A stretch of 64,000 nt of DNA, from positions 124,001-188,000 of the forward strand of contig NZ_PHUG01000002.1 in assembly GCF_002813325.1 (NCBI RefSeq), in the 5' to 3' direction. The stretch's first letter is position 1. Every line of letters begins with the position of its first letter. This DNA is from Janthinobacterium sp. 64 (GTDB lineage Bacteria; Pseudomonadota; Gammaproteobacteria; Burkholderiales; Burkholderiaceae_D). Below, in pieces: positions 1 through 8,705 of this stretch. The translations under genes and the position numbers were made by a program. The notes beneath the pieces are model-generated. The model saw nothing but the letters and a program-made list of their open reading frames with translations, was not told the origin of the DNA and ran no database searches.

Positions 1-3000
1 CAGGTTCTGCAACAATGAGCAATCTGGTGGGGGCAGGAATTTTCAACTCAAGCGGTTCGATAGACCGTTCGATCTCGAGAGCATTAACATTTGCGTCTCC
101 GTAACGTCGCGGGTGCTTCTGGAGCCAATTTGACAAGCGTTGTCGAAAGGAATTTGCGTGAATTGGTTGGGGAATGAGTCTTTCGCCATGAGAGTCCACT
201 TCCCCGAGTAAAATCTCGCCATCGTCACTGAGAGCGGCACTGATTATGCTGATATTTTCTTTCGCCAGGCTGCTGCAAAATTGAGTTGGCCACTCCGCTG
301 ACAGCGTTTTATGTGGAATTCCAGCTGGCATTTCGATCGCTTGTTCTGCCAATAGTTCGGTAGCAAGGAATACAATTTTCGGGTCAGTACTCAGTCCGTT
401 GCGTCGACGACCGAGCAGTCTACGCGCAACAATAGTAACTTTTGCATAGTCGCTTGGGGTATCAGCGGCATACATTGCTTTTTGTACGTCATTAAATAAA
501 GCAAGCGTGCTCTTCACATCAGGTGTGAAACTTGAAAAAGTTGAGACGAAGTTTGCTGCACTTTCATCCAGCTTAGCAACGGTTTCTTTAAATACCTGAT
601 TGTGTTTTTCATCAACGGGAACAGCAGCGCTGTGAGATCTACCAATAGCTTGAGCAAGTAGTAGTGCAGCGGGAAGGAGATTGTCCCTGCGACCTAACAA
701 TGCGGCACAATTTTTACTTGCATCAGCTACTAGTCTTGCAATCCCTTCAGAATCTTTAGAGTCCGTGTCCATTAAGCGAATGCTTATGTCCAACGATGAT
801 AGGCGAATGTCAGTATGTGGGTCGACCCCAAGCTGTTCAAGAAGTCGTGCTAGCAATGGGAGATATTCCTTGGCTAGCTCAAAAAAGTGTAAATCGCGCA
901 ATACCCGGACTAACGCATAAACCTCTTGCCAGAGTACTTCACCGTCTACGTCGACGCTACTCGCCATCGCGCATGCGATACCGAGTAGAGCTTCCACATG
1001 GTTATTGCATCTATGATAGATATCCCCGTACGCGTTCCAGACAAGGCGACACCTGACAGTGTCATTTCGACACAGTCTAAGAAGTTGCTCAGCAATATTA
1101 CGAGCATCTTGATATTGCGAGGAATCAGCCAGCCGATCTGCAAGTATTCTTAGCGCGCTCAGGTCTTCGTTTTTTGTCTCGTCGGCGTAGTGCGTGATTG
1201 AACAAATTACTGCGACGACTTTTTCCATTGTCTCTATGTCGAGCTCGGCGCCGTGCTTCGCTGCCATAATCCCGAGTATGTTGATCAAACGTCTAACTGT
1301 GGCGTCTACATTGCTTGGAACCAGCCCAATCGGAAGGCGGGTAACACCATATTCCGCAGCGCCTTTTTCGCTCATCCATTGAAGTGCGTTCCTGAAGAAA
1401 TCTGTAAATTCTTTGTCCAAACCTGCACTATTAGATGATGAGGTTTCTTTCTGAAAAATAAGCTGTTGTGACGTTTCTTTTTTTTCTTCAGAGATGCGAT
1501 TTTGCAGGCGGCCTAATTCCGAGTTCGCCTTTGCTAGAGTAAGTGCGGAAATTATCGGAAGTCCGATCAGACCACATGCCTCTATGGAAAATAGGCGGGC
1601 TAGGCGACTACGAACTGACGTGTCATGAGGTGCTTTTGAAAGGTAATCGACGACTGTAGCAAGTGGAGCGCGATAAAAGTCTGAATCTGACGGAGCAATC
1701 GATTGTTTTAGCATAAGTTTTTGCACTGCCTGGAGGAGCACTTGTGCTGCTTGACGGTCATATTGTGGCGACTGGATAACAGACTGAGCAAGTTCAATAG
1801 CTAAAAAATCGTTTCCCTGCTTATGTGCGTGCAGCGCACTGCAGACGCGAGCTAATTCTTCCCAGCTGGGATCTTCCCCTTTTATTTTTAGAAATAGCTC
1901 GTCATAGCTGTCGGCATTGACAGACAGCCATTCGAAAATTATTTGGTGTTGCGGAGCCCATCCGATGCTAGGGAATAATTTCTGATCCGTGCCCGTGTTT
2001 ATACAATTCAGAATTAAGCGACGATCCCGGGTCTCTCGCAAGAATACAGAGTTGGGGAGGACTGATGCCAGTTGCTGATCGGCCTCAGCAATTAAAACAT
2101 CATCTTGTAGTTCGAGAGCTACCTCTAAAGCCTGTTCAATCCAGTGCTCGTCTTTGGCTCCAATGATTGCTTCTCTAATTAGATCAGTTGCTTGGGATTT
2201 TCCTCCCGCCTTCATCACCATTGAAGCTAATTGAATGCGCTGGGAACTTTCCATACCCTTTAAGCCGATGCGGATCAGTTCATCTATTTGCTCCAGTAAC
2301 TGATCAAAGCATCCGGCTCTTGAATACACTTGTGCGAGCAAATGAATGCGTTGATGTTGATCAATTTTAAGTTTTTCAATTTCAGCGCGCACTTCTTCTA
2401 TTTTCCCGGTAAGCGCCAATCCGATCCAACGCTCGGCCTCTGACACGACCTTCCACTCTTCAACTATTCCACTTTGTATATATATCGGGTAGCAGTGTGA
2501 AACAGCATTCAGCAATTCCTCGTTTACGGGCCGAGTGGGAGGTAGTTCATTGACTTGTAAGATTGCGTACGACTCATTGCCGATGAGGACAGAGATTACC
2601 TCCTCCGCTAGGACAGCAACATGCGGACACCACATGTCTTCCTCAGCGCGCGTTGCGGTGATTCCAGAAATTGGAGAAATATTTGCACGAGTAGATCGGT
2701 ATTTTGACGCATCCACTATGGCAACAATATGTCGTTCTTTCACTTCAGATTTTATCAGCTCTATTGCATCCTCAGTTGCGAGTGACCTGCAATGCTCGAT
2801 CCGAATTCTGCTCTTGAGATTTAATATTTCTTGATCGTCGAATTCGTTGCCTCTGATAAATTTAGCTCCTTTGTTGAGAGCTAAAAAAATACTCGCTGCG
2901 TCTGCATCGGTTGCAAGTTTGGGCGGAAGCACGATCGTAACATTTCGGAATAGTTTTTTACCCTCGCCATCCTGTGCAGCTAGGAGAAGAAAGGATGCTG

Positions 3001-3130
3001 TTCGTCCGATGATCTCTTCAAAGCCTGCGCCAATGATCAAATCGGCGATCTCTAAGTATATTTCAGGAAATGCAATGCGAGGGTCGAATCCATTGGTCAT
3101 AGGGGCAGTTAGATTTTTCGTGGTTTCCAT
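1..3130 (-). CDS. Very large helical protein with probable C-terminal CHAT protease domain (partial, runs off left edge)
   Basis: Reading the minus strand from the ATG at 3130 gives one uninterrupted frame to base 1, more than 1043 codons, so the gene is incomplete here. A second in-frame ATG lies at 3100; neither has a strong ribosome binding site. The first ~200 residues look like a compact alpha/beta domain I do not recognise. Residues ~220-900 are almost entirely amphipathic helices of TPR-like character. The last ~110 residues show strand-turn-strand (DDGEILLGEVDSHG), a helical stretch, then LEIERSIEPLEL and a hydrophobic strand TRLLIVAEP. That is the usual entry into a CHAT caspase-like fold; the catalytic His and Cys would lie beyond the window. 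CHAT-TPR proteins are often proteases activated in bacterial conflict systems. The frame is certain; the CHAT call is inference. Base composition is AT-richer than the tra genes. Confidence 0.7.
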   Translation of the reverse strand, partial: METTKNLTAPMTNGFDPRIAFPEIYLEIADLIIGAGFEEIIGRTASFLLLAAQDGEGKKLFRNVTIVLPPKLATDADAASIFLALNKGAKFIRGNEFDDQEILNLKSRIRIEHCRSLATEDAIELIKSEVKERHIVAIVDASKYRSTRANISPISGITATRAEEDMWCPHVAVLAEEVISVLIGNESYAILQVNELPPTRPVNEELLNAVSHCYPIYIQSGIVEEWKVVSEAERWIGLALTGKIEEVRAEIEKLKIDQHQRIHLLAQVYSRAGCFDQLLEQIDELIRIGLKGMESSQRIQLASMVMKAGGKSQATDLIREAIIGAKDEHWIEQALEVALELQDDVLIAEADQQLASVLPNSVFLRETRDRRLILNCINTGTDQKLFPSIGWAPQHQIIFEWLSVNADSYDELFLKIKGEDPSWEELARVCSALHAHKQGNDFLAIELAQSVIQSPQYDRQAAQVLLQAVQKLMLKQSIAPSDSDFYRAPLATVVDYLSKAPHDTSVRSRLARLFSIEACGLIGLPIISALTLAKANSELGRLQNRISEEKKETSQQLIFQKETSSSNSAGLDKEFTDFFRNALQWMSEKGAAEYGVTRLPIGLVPSNVDATVRRLINILGIMAAKHGAELDIETMEKVVAVICSITHYADETKNEDLSALRILADRLADSSQYQDARNIAEQLLRLCRNDTVRCRLVWNAYGDIYHRCNNHVEALLGIACAMASSVDVDGEVLWQEVYALVRVLRDLHFFELAKEYLPLLARLLEQLGVDPHTDIRLSSLDISIRLMDTDSKDSEGIARLVADASKNCAALLGRRDNLLPAALLLAQAIGRSHSAAVPVDEKHNQVFKETVAKLDESAANFVSTFSSFTPDVKSTLALFNDVQKAMYAADTPSDYAKVTIVARRLLGRRRNGLSTDPKIVFLATELLAEQAIEMPAGIPHKTLSAEWPTQFCSSLAKENISIISAALSDDGEILLGEVDSHGERLIPQPIHANSFRQRLSNWLQKHPRRYGDANVNALEIERSIEPLELKIPAPTRLLIVAEP

Positions 3131-3256
3131 AAAATTTTCTTAAAAGATCGATTTCTCGCGGCTTTTATTTTTTCACCGATTTAATCAGTGATCTTCTTTG
3201 TGCTCGCGCATATGCGTGATTCTTATTTATTAGCAGCGTCGCATAAAATACTTAAA

Positions 3257-4681
3257 CTATGATCGCGTGCTCGGAATAAGCACAGGTTGCCTTGAGCAGA
3301 TTACCAATTTCTTGCTTCCACGAGTCATGGCTACGTAAAGGTGGCGAGCATTCATGCGTTCTGGTTCGAGAATTACTGCTATGTCGGATTCAAGACCTTT
3401 TAGTAAGAGAGTGCTTCCAACGGCGCGGTTTGGCATCGTTCGTCCGATGTGTCGGAAACGCTCGCGCTCTCGAATCGCTGCGGCTTGGAACGTGAGGCCT
3501 GTGTTTGCAGCCCGCAAAGCCTTAATGCAGAGGCGTGCTACGTCAGGTCTGTAGATGTATATTTCTGGCGACTTGCCAAACTTCTCAAGAAGTTCTGCTG
3601 CTGCACCGAACGATGGTTTTATACAAAATTGTAATGCCAATGCTTCAAGGTGAGTCGGCTGAGTTCTCGCCCGCCCGCTCTCCAAGCTTCGCGTCCGTTT
3701 GACTAAATCCTGGGGGGAGAGGCCACTCATTAAGCTTGCGGCGAAGGCAATTGTTTTTTCGAGCGCATCCTCCGCGAGCGCATCGAATCGTGCGGAAAAC
3801 TCGACGAAATCTTTCATGTCGAGTGCTTCGACCATATGTGCGCGACCGCGTGCTGCGGCGTCCCATTGACTTTGCTTGTTCGCGCTGTCTGCAATGAGAA
3901 GTACTGATGCATTCGCATATCGTTTCTTGGCTGCTGCAAGTCGCTGTTCTGGGAACTCGTTCGGTGAGCCCTTGAGCTGGACCCATTCGACTTGCGCCGG
4001 AGCGTGGGTGAGGTCGATTGGCTGGCCCGTATGTAGAGCCGGACGAACTACTTCCAACAACCAGTCTCCAAGTTCGGGTGCCCCAGCGCGCTTCCATCGC
4101 CATGGTATTTGTAATGAAGGTAAGGCTGGGAAGTTCGGAGTTACGTGCGTGGCCCAGTCGACTACCGGCCCCGCAAAGTTGAAAATTGCCTGAAGCGAAT
4201 CGCCCAGGACTGCTGTCGGTAGCAGGTTTGCCAAGGCTAGCACCATGCCGTGCTGCGGTATTCCGCAGTCTTGGTACTCATCGACTATTACGCGGGAATA
4301 TGTAGCTTGGATGATTGAGGAGACGTGCCCCGCTAGGAGTATTTCAAGTGCTGCCGCGCGGATGCCGACATAGTCTGCTGTGGCGCCTTGTACACGTAAC
4401 GTGCGGTCAGCCAGACCTGAACACTTTGGAAAACTCTGAACGACACGGATGGCCCAGCCATCCAAGGTTGCGACCCGAGCAGTTGACGCGGTCACTCCAG
4501 CACGTTTCAAACGGTGTTCTAGTGCTGCGCGGCCGGCGTTTGTATGTGTGAGCACAAGTGCAGGCTTGGAGGCTGCGCCGTGTTTCAGCGAAGCGGTTAT
4601 AAGTTCGGTCTTGCCGCACCCAGCAGGCGCCATTACGCTCACTTTTTTCTGGCTAAAGATGTCAATTTCAGGTTCAGCCAT
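3257..4681 (-). CDS. UvrD/Rep-like superfamily 1 helicase, GajB-like (Gabija-type module 1)
   Basis: 474 residues. Walker A is APAGCGKT at residues 18-25, Walker B is DEYQDC near residue 134, and the C-terminal motifs LLKGLESD and LYVAMTRG correspond to motifs V and VI of SF1A helicases. The length fits GajB, the helicase-like partner of GajA in Gabija, where it is thought to sense DNA ends or act on nicked DNA. The frame is open to 4711, but I choose the ATG at 4681. It overlaps the stop of the upstream gene by 8 nt, and the second pair at 33-36 kb has an identical 8-nt overlap. The gene is co-transcribed with the OLD-type nuclease upstream. The family call is strong; the name Gabija rests on pairing and size. 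An OLD-family plus UvrD pair outside Gabija proper (class 2 OLD with helicase) is the same biology under another name. Confidence 0.85.
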   Translation of the reverse strand: MAEPEIDIFSQKKVSVMAPAGCGKTELITASLKHGAASKPALVLTHTNAGRAALEHRLKRAGVTASTARVATLDGWAIRVVQSFPKCSGLADRTLRVQGATADYVGIRAAALEILLAGHVSSIIQATYSRVIVDEYQDCGIPQHGMVLALANLLPTAVLGDSLQAIFNFAGPVVDWATHVTPNFPALPSLQIPWRWKRAGAPELGDWLLEVVRPALHTGQPIDLTHAPAQVEWVQLKGSPNEFPEQRLAAAKKRYANASVLLIADSANKQSQWDAAARGRAHMVEALDMKDFVEFSARFDALAEDALEKTIAFAASLMSGLSPQDLVKRTRSLESGRARTQPTHLEALALQFCIKPSFGAAAELLEKFGKSPEIYIYRPDVARLCIKALRAANTGLTFQAAAIRERERFRHIGRTMPNRAVGSTLLLKGLESDIAVILEPERMNARHLYVAMTRGSKKLVICSRQPVLIPSTRS

Positions 4682-6434
4682 GTGCGTGGGCAAAAAGTGC
4701 TTGCATGACATCCTTCAATTTAACATCGGAGTCAGCCAAATTAGGGCCGAGTACATCGGCGCCGACCCGTTCCATCTTTGTTATTGACTTGAACCAGCCT
4801 TTCCGACCCGGAGCCGTTTTGGTATCTTTAGTCGTGAGTTTTGCTGCTTTTCCCAAGATAGCTCGTTCATCGTCGGAGTAGGCTGCATCTCCGCCCACCA
4901 GACTCAGCACATAGGCGAGGGTAAGTGTTCCGGAAGATACCGCTTCAAGAGCTCCTGCAACCAAATCTTCCGAATTCAGTTCTATCGCTAGGGTTATCAA
5001 CGCGTCAATGGCGCAGTCCGGTAGCAAGGTGAATAATGCTTCTTCGAGGGCAAGCTTCCCCTCCCAAGTATGAACTTCAACCCCTTCGGCTTCGGCGATG
5101 TCGACGTCCCAGTCGTCGATTGCTACATCGCTGTCGAGAAATGCAAGAGTACTGTAGCCCCATTTAGCGAAGACACCGGCTTTCCGCAGAATATGTTCTG
5201 GCGATCGACCGCCGGCATCAACAAAGGCCGTTGCTGACGCGTATGCTGAGGGCTTCCCTTGGGACGCATAGTATCGATCGACACCCCTAAGGAGACCCAC
5301 TTCGCTCGCTCCTTCGCACACCACTATTGTACGTGCGAGGAATGCCTCTGGATATGTTCTAGCCACTCCCTGAATCGCGTCGTCGGTACCCACAATCTTG
5401 GTAGTATGTTTTCCACGTGTCTCCCTGCGAACGATGACAAGTTGGTCGCCGCTCAGCTCCCGGACTACAACGGGTGAATGGGTTGTCATGAAGACTTGCA
5501 GTGGCGGCGTTTTTTCGTCTTTTGACCCTAGCGAGTGCAACAGACGAATAAGCCGGTGGGGTTCCAGCCCATGCTCTACTTCATCGACTAGAAGGGTGCT
5601 TGCCGTAGTCGAGGCTTCCCTGTGGAGGCTCGCCAAAATCAGTCGTGTCGAGCCAGTACCTAGGGTTCGCAACGGAACGCCGTTTTCAGCATGGAGGCAA
5701 ATGGCGCCGTCGGAGAAAGAAAGTGCGTTAGCGTCCAAGAGCGCTTGTGCAGTTTCACCAATGTCGACGCCTAGTTCCACAGCCTTCTTTGTGACGAGTT
5801 CAAGGACTTCAGTTAGTTGGTTGCCAGCTCGGTTGCCGAAAGCTTTTCTCGCATCACGCGCGGCAGTAACTAAGTCCGTTCCAACGGCTAGTTTCGTTTC
5901 TGACAGCTTTGTGAGTACTGAGTTACGCGTCCATGAAAGGTTTGCGTGGGAGTGGCTCCCAATGCGACTAGGCGCAAACAGTGCGCGATCCTTCCATAGC
6001 AACTGCTTTTGATAAGTCTCAGAAAATGTGCGCTCGGAGTAGAGCGTACGTTTGGTTTCAAGGTCCGCCGTGACGCGAAGTTCCAGCGTGAGAACAACTT
6101 CAAGCCCCTCTCGCGGCTCATCTTCAATTACCTGCTTTTCCTCGCTGAACGCTCTAAGGACTTCACCATAGGAATCTAAGTCCATTAAGTGCTCAGGCAA
6201 GGCGCCGAGGGTAACTTGGACTACGATGGGATTCTCGACATCCAACTCGTGAAAGTCGGCGTCACAAAATTCCATGTTTTTCCTGACAGATAAGCAGGCA
6301 TCAATGGCGTCTAAAATGGTTGTCTTCCCGCTGTCGCCTGGGCCGATTAGGCAGTTGACTCCAGGGGTAGGGAACCAGGAAAGTTCTTTAATACTCCTAA
6401 AATTTCGAATTTCAATGTGTCGAATCTTTGGCAC
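4674..6434 (-). CDS. OLD-family ATPase with TOPRIM nuclease, GajA-like (Gabija-type module 1)
   Basis: 586 residues, the usual size of GajA. The N-terminal ABC-type ATPase has Walker A GPGDSGKT (residues 31-38) after the family-typical IEIRNFRSI, and a Walker B/D-loop region LLVDEVEHGLEPHR followed by TTHSP. The C-terminal TOPRIM domain has VVCEGASE (Glu at ~374) and FLDSD (~434). In Gabija such proteins nick DNA and are restrained by nucleotides. Start choice: a TTG at 6446 is possible. However, GGAGG lies 5 nt before the GTG at 6434, and the protein then begins MPKIRHIEIRNF, so GTG 6434 is preferred. It overlaps the downstream helicase gene by 8 nt. It is a homologue, not a copy, of the gene at 33250. 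Confidence 0.88.
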   Translation of the reverse strand: MPKIRHIEIRNFRSIKELSWFPTPGVNCLIGPGDSGKTTILDAIDACLSVRKNMEFCDADFHELDVENPIVVQVTLGALPEHLMDLDSYGEVLRAFSEEKQVIEDEPREGLEVVLTLELRVTADLETKRTLYSERTFSETYQKQLLWKDRALFAPSRIGSHSHANLSWTRNSVLTKLSETKLAVGTDLVTAARDARKAFGNRAGNQLTEVLELVTKKAVELGVDIGETAQALLDANALSFSDGAICLHAENGVPLRTLGTGSTRLILASLHREASTTASTLLVDEVEHGLEPHRLIRLLHSLGSKDEKTPPLQVFMTTHSPVVVRELSGDQLVIVRRETRGKHTTKIVGTDDAIQGVARTYPEAFLARTIVVCEGASEVGLLRGVDRYYASQGKPSAYASATAFVDAGGRSPEHILRKAGVFAKWGYSTLAFLDSDVAIDDWDVDIAEAEGVEVHTWEGKLALEEALFTLLPDCAIDALITLAIELNSEDLVAGALEAVSSGTLTLAYVLSLVGGDAAYSDDERAILGKAAKLTTKDTKTAPGRKGWFKSITKMERVGADVLGPNLADSDVKLKDVMQALFAHAHG

Positions 6435-7253
6435 TGCGTCCTCCAAAGCTTGACCGACAGGCTAGGGTTTTAGAAAAAATGCGTGAGCAATCTATGTTAA
6501 GAAATGCCGCTAAATTTCACGATCAGACAACGATATCAAACTTTCCGCTCGGAATACTCTCAGATTGTCACGGATATTAGCGTTTGCATCTTTGCTCGTG
6601 TACGATGAGCCTTCGATTATAGATTAAGGCACCATTTATCCCGCGAAAAATGCTGGTGCAACGTAAGCGTATTCCCAGCACCGTCTGGACTACCCTGCTG
6701 ATAAGCCGGATAGAATTGCGCTACTAGCCCCGTTGGCCACTTCAAATTCCCCCACCCTTGGCCGGGTCTACTCATCGCCCGCATTAAAAATGGGGGGATT
6801 ACCAATCACTCCGCCGCCTCCGTGATTGCCGGCATCGAACGCATGCACATGATCCGCAAGGGTCAGTTCGAAATGCATCGCGCAGTGATGACGCCGTTCG
6901 CCTAGCAATCAATTTTATGCGCTGGCGGGACACGTTCGTCCAGTTTTAGGGCCATAGTGCCACTCCTGGAAAATTTTGCACTCTGATCTACATCGAGACA
7001 GTGCCCTTCGCTACCTCATCCTAAAGCACAAGGCTTGGCTCGGCTGTTAAACCTCTATTTTCAATGCGTCTTCGAATAGTGGGATGACCATTATTACGTA
7101 TCGCTCATAGTGCTTCGCTAAATATCTATTGACCATAAAAAGTAGAAATAAATTAAGAGCCATGCCTTGCAATCCTGGCAATTACCACTATGTAGTTGTT
7201 GCACTTAGGTGCTTAAGATGACTCGTTCGCCCACAACCTAGAAGGGAACTAAT
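6435..7253. other. Intergenic stretch between Gabija-like module 1 and the DUF3606 gene
   Basis: About 800 bases without an intact gene. The left part should hold the promoter of the minus-strand Gabija-like operon; I see no convincing -35/-10 pair. The centre holds an IS6-type transposase tail, listed separately. The last 300 bases are AT-rich and run up to a clear GAAGGGA ribosome binding site before 7254. Confidence 0.5.
6798..6950 (+). pseudogene. IS6-family transposase C-terminal remnant
   Basis: In one frame the plus strand reads ASVIAGIERMHMIRKGQFE, which closely resembles the end of IS6/IS26/IS240-type transposases (GIELMHMIRKGQ). A stop follows, and after a frameshift the next frame reads QFYALAGHVRPV (from 6910), the usual continuation of the same proteins. 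No N-terminal or catalytic part remains. It is a decayed insertion-sequence scar at the edge of the first defence module. Confidence 0.6.
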
Positions 7254-7436
7254 ATGTCTGATGATCTGACTAAGCGAGGCCCGCAAGACGCATCAAAAGT
7301 TAATATTCATGAAGAATGGGAGTTGGCCTACTGGAGCAAAAAGTTCGGCGTAACTAAGGAGAAATTGATCCAAGCAGTTAAAGCAGTGGGTGTAGGTGCC
7401 GCTGCCGTGGGTAAGCACCTCGGTCACAACGGCTAA
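7254..7436 (+). CDS. DUF3606 family small protein
   Basis: 60 residues, preceded by GAAGGGA at a good distance. The sequence has the DUF3606 layout: a polar start (MSDDLTKRGPQD), then a short helical core ending WSKKFGVTKEKLIQAVKAVG. These small soluble proteins are common in Proteobacteria, often on mobile elements, and have no established role. A strong hairpin follows the stop codon, so it is probably a single-gene transcript. It lies between transposase remnants and may be a passenger. Confidence 0.8.
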   Translation: MSDDLTKRGPQDASKVNIHEEWELAYWSKKFGVTKEKLIQAVKAVGVGAAAVGKHLGHNG

Positions 7437-7452
7437 AATTGTTATAGACACG

Positions 7453-7478
7453 GGCCATGCAAGTCAGCTTGCGTGGCC
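7453..7478 (+). terminator. Hairpin downstream of the DUF3606 gene
   Basis: An 11-bp stem (GGCCATGCAAG against CTTGCGTGGCC, one G-T pair) closes a 4-nt TCAG loop 16 nt after the stop codon. It lacks a long T tract, so it is a terminator-like structure rather than a textbook intrinsic terminator. Confidence 0.45.
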
Positions 7479-7519
7479 ATTTGAATGGCTCGCGGGTGTC
7501 TGGCAGACTCGTGGCGATT

Positions 7520-7592
7520 CAGTGGCGATTCAACCCGGAGCAACTTACTGTTGATGCGGTGGCGTACGCTCCGTTCCCGTCCCGCGTCCTAA
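7520..7592 (-). repeat. Dispersed repeat copy 1 (tail of truncated-tnpB element)
   Basis: The stretch around 7537-7570 matches 23721-23753 and 36460-36492 closely (consensus GAGCAACTTGTTGTTGAAGC followed by GGTGGCGTACGC). Here and at 36.5 kb the repeat is joined directly to a tnpB fragment that stops at the same codon. It is probably the non-coding end of a small IS200/IS605-derived element. Confidence 0.5.
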
Positions 7593-7751
7593 GCCGGACA
7601 CGTCTGGCCGGTGTGGTACGGTGGCGTGGCCAGCAACGTGCCGCCGCTCCATTCCATCTTGTAGGCGAGTTGCTGCCTGAACTCGTCCCAGCCCTGGTCT
7701 AGAATGGCACGGTGCAGTCCCGACTTCTGCCAGGCCTACTTACCCGGCTGC
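7593..7751 (-). pseudogene. tnpB remnant (IS200/IS605 group), truncated before the zinc ribbon
   Basis: The minus strand reads HRAILDQGWDEFRQQLAYKM and on to PPYHTGQTCPA then a stop, matching residues ~298-337 of the intact TnpB at 36910-38151. An in-frame stop sits just upstream after QPGK. The fragment ends right at the first half of the CxxC zinc motif, exactly where the remnant at 36.5 kb ends. No activity is expected. Confidence 0.7.
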
Positions 7752-7754
7752 CGG

Positions 7755-8250
7755 CATCAACCAACTGATGAACCAGATCGGTGACGCCAGGTGCCGCCTA
7801 CATCGCTACCAGGTGCTGCGTTGCTAGTCGATCTTGCAGCGGCAGATGGTCGATTAGGTCCACGGCGCCAGCGTGGCCGGCTGTTGACTATCACCCTGAG
7901 GCTGCTTCGGTGACTGCCGGCAACGTTGCACGGCATTGCCGGGCAAGGCTTGATCAGCAACTATGTCCAGCGGGACAGCTGGACCGACGACTTCAACCTG
8001 CAGCCATACGAATCGTTTGCTATCGCTTCTGTGTGTGAGGCGGGGTGCGAGTAAAGCGTTGTTGTGCAATCACCTCGAGTCGCGCGATCGCCTGGGTAAA
8101 CGGCGCTCGGTGGTCGAACGCACACTGGATGTGCGGCACCGCTTCCGCCGATTACGCATCCGCTACGAAGGCCGTGCCGATATCCACCAGGCATTCCTGT
8201 CACTTGCCTGCATACTCATCTGCTGGAGATACATTCAGCGGTTTTGTTAG
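7755..8250 (+). pseudogene. Decayed IS5-family transposase
   Basis: The 3' part reads GKRRSVVERTLDVRHRFRRL and on to ADIHQAFLSLACILICWRYI, the conserved C-terminal region (with the ERT...RFRRL catalytic-Glu block) of IS5-family transposases of the IS427/IS1031 kind. The upstream 200 bases contain several stops and only scattered similarity. It is a relic, different from the intact IS5-type element at 25.8 kb. Confidence 0.6.
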
Positions 8251-8312
8251 GCGTTCTTAGAAATTATTAAAGTTGCATAATCCATGATCTGCAAAACTTC
8301 GGATGAAAAGTT

Positions 8313-8590
8313 GTGGGTGTTATGACGAAGTGCGGCACAATGGAGCGCCCAGCTAGGAGTGAGTGGTCGAGGGCGATTGGCTGACATACATTCTCTTGGC
8401 CAATTATTTTGTGGGTGTTATGACGATGTTTTGCCGGGATTACGAGCACAAACGCCGACTCGCGGCTCACACCTTGTTCCAGACCGTTACCAAATTTCAC
8501 AATATTCAATTATCGGCATATTTGGAGTGAGTGATCGAGATCGATTGGAAGACATATGTGGGTGTTATGACGAAGTTTTTCCGGGATGCG
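8313..8590. repeat. Imperfect interspersed repeats of unknown nature
   Basis: GTGGGTGTTATGACGA(A/T)GT occurs at 8313, 8411 and 8558. A second motif, GGAGTGAGTG(A/G)TCGAG followed by CGATTGG and GACATA, occurs at 8356-8388 and 8524-8556. In the last two units the first motif is followed by CCGGGAT. The order second motif then first motif suggests a unit duplicated at least twice with drift. No gene is evident across 8251-8705. Confidence 0.6.
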
Positions 8591-8705
8591 CGCGCATGTG
8601 CGTATGGCCGTACGTACAGTCGAGGCTTCAAATATACACACTTAGGACTGATTGGTAGTCAGCGGGGCAAATAAACCAAAGCGCAAAACCCAACTGGGTG
8701 TGTTA

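Noticed and set aside
8313..8590. Possible CRISPR array
   Set aside because: Repeat units are unevenly spaced, two different motifs alternate, and no cas gene is present.
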